Assembly (NCBI GenBank): GCA_014360745.1
Contig: JACIWY010000010.1
Coordinates: 1 to 23,025, forward strand
Direction of reading: 5' to 3'
Source of the DNA: Chloroflexota bacterium
GTDB lineage: Bacteria; Chloroflexota; Anaerolineae; UBA1429
Length of the DNA stretch: 23,025 bases
The position numbers were made by a program, and so were the translations under genes. Positions 22,956-23,025 of this stretch are shown here, in pieces. The notes under the pieces were generated by a model. The model saw nothing but the letters and a program-made list of their open reading frames with translations. It made no database searches and was not told the DNA's origin. Within the stretch, counting starts at the first letter, position 1; each line of letters begins with the position of its first letter.

Positions 22956-23025
22956 GTGCGCGCTTTCTATCGAGACCCGCTGCGCGCTCCTGACGCAGAG
23001 GTGTCAACATTATCGGCCGTTGTAT
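22956..23025 (+). CDS. Possible start of a third gene, cut by the right edge
   Basis: A GTG 10 bp after the glycosyltransferase stop opens a frame of 23 codons that is still open at the window end (reads VRAFYRDPLRAPDAEVSTLS). There is no clear ribosome binding site and no recognisable domain in so short a piece. Confidence 0.25.
   Translation, partial: MRAFYRDPLRAPDAEVSTLSAVV

Overview
The window is a GC-rich bacterial chromosome segment dominated by one very long run of minus-strand genes (about 20850 down to the left edge). It encodes a Wood-Ljungdahl (reductive acetyl-CoA) pathway: formate dehydrogenase, formate-THF ligase, cyclohydrolase, methylene-THF dehydrogenase, methylene-THF reductase (MetV/MetF), the CO dehydrogenase subunit AcsA, and the first 51 codons of AcsB at the left edge. 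No archaeal-type CODH subunits are seen and the THF enzymes are bacterial. The host is therefore a strict anaerobe able to fix CO2 or make or oxidise acetate. A Chloroflexota (Anaerolineae-like) host is a reasonable guess, but the sequence alone does not settle it.

Layout in transcription order, right to left. A perfect sigma70-type promoter (21041-21068), with a dyad just upstream, precedes a structured leader of about 180 nt. Module 1 is HdrA-like, a degenerate HdrA-like protein, an MvhD-like protein, MetV and MetF (20852-16552). Module 2 is HdrC, an HdrA-N-half/Fe-S fusion, FdhA, and a 1067-residue FrhB-N/HdrA-C/HdrA fusion (16364-9655). Module 3 is MvhD, two Fe-S proteins and an FAD/NAD(P)H/[2Fe-2S] reductase, together resembling FloxDCBA (9582-6131). 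Module 4 is FchA, FolD, Fhs, a small HMA-fold protein, AcsA and AcsB (6121-1). Many neighbours overlap by 4 bp (ATGA or GTGA), which supports co-transcription and coupled translation.

Functional reading (inference): the Flox-like reductase takes electrons from NAD(P)H into an MvhD/HdrA/HdrC relay. The relay is physically linked to a formate dehydrogenase and to MetVF, so the two hard reductions of the methyl branch may be served by a soluble flavin-based bifurcating complex. No HdrB (CCG-domain disulfide reductase) is in the window, so heterodisulfide chemistry is not the evident purpose. Two points stand out. HdrA and a FloxC-like protein appear to have exchanged halves across fdhA. FolD lacks its catalytic cyclohydrolase lysine and sits next to a separate cyclohydrolase, FchA.

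The right end (21069-23025) is different: an AT-richer intergenic region with a second dyad, then a divergent plus-strand pair encoding a PqqD-family protein and a family-2 glycosyltransferase. No tRNA, rRNA, CRISPR array or transposase was recognised.
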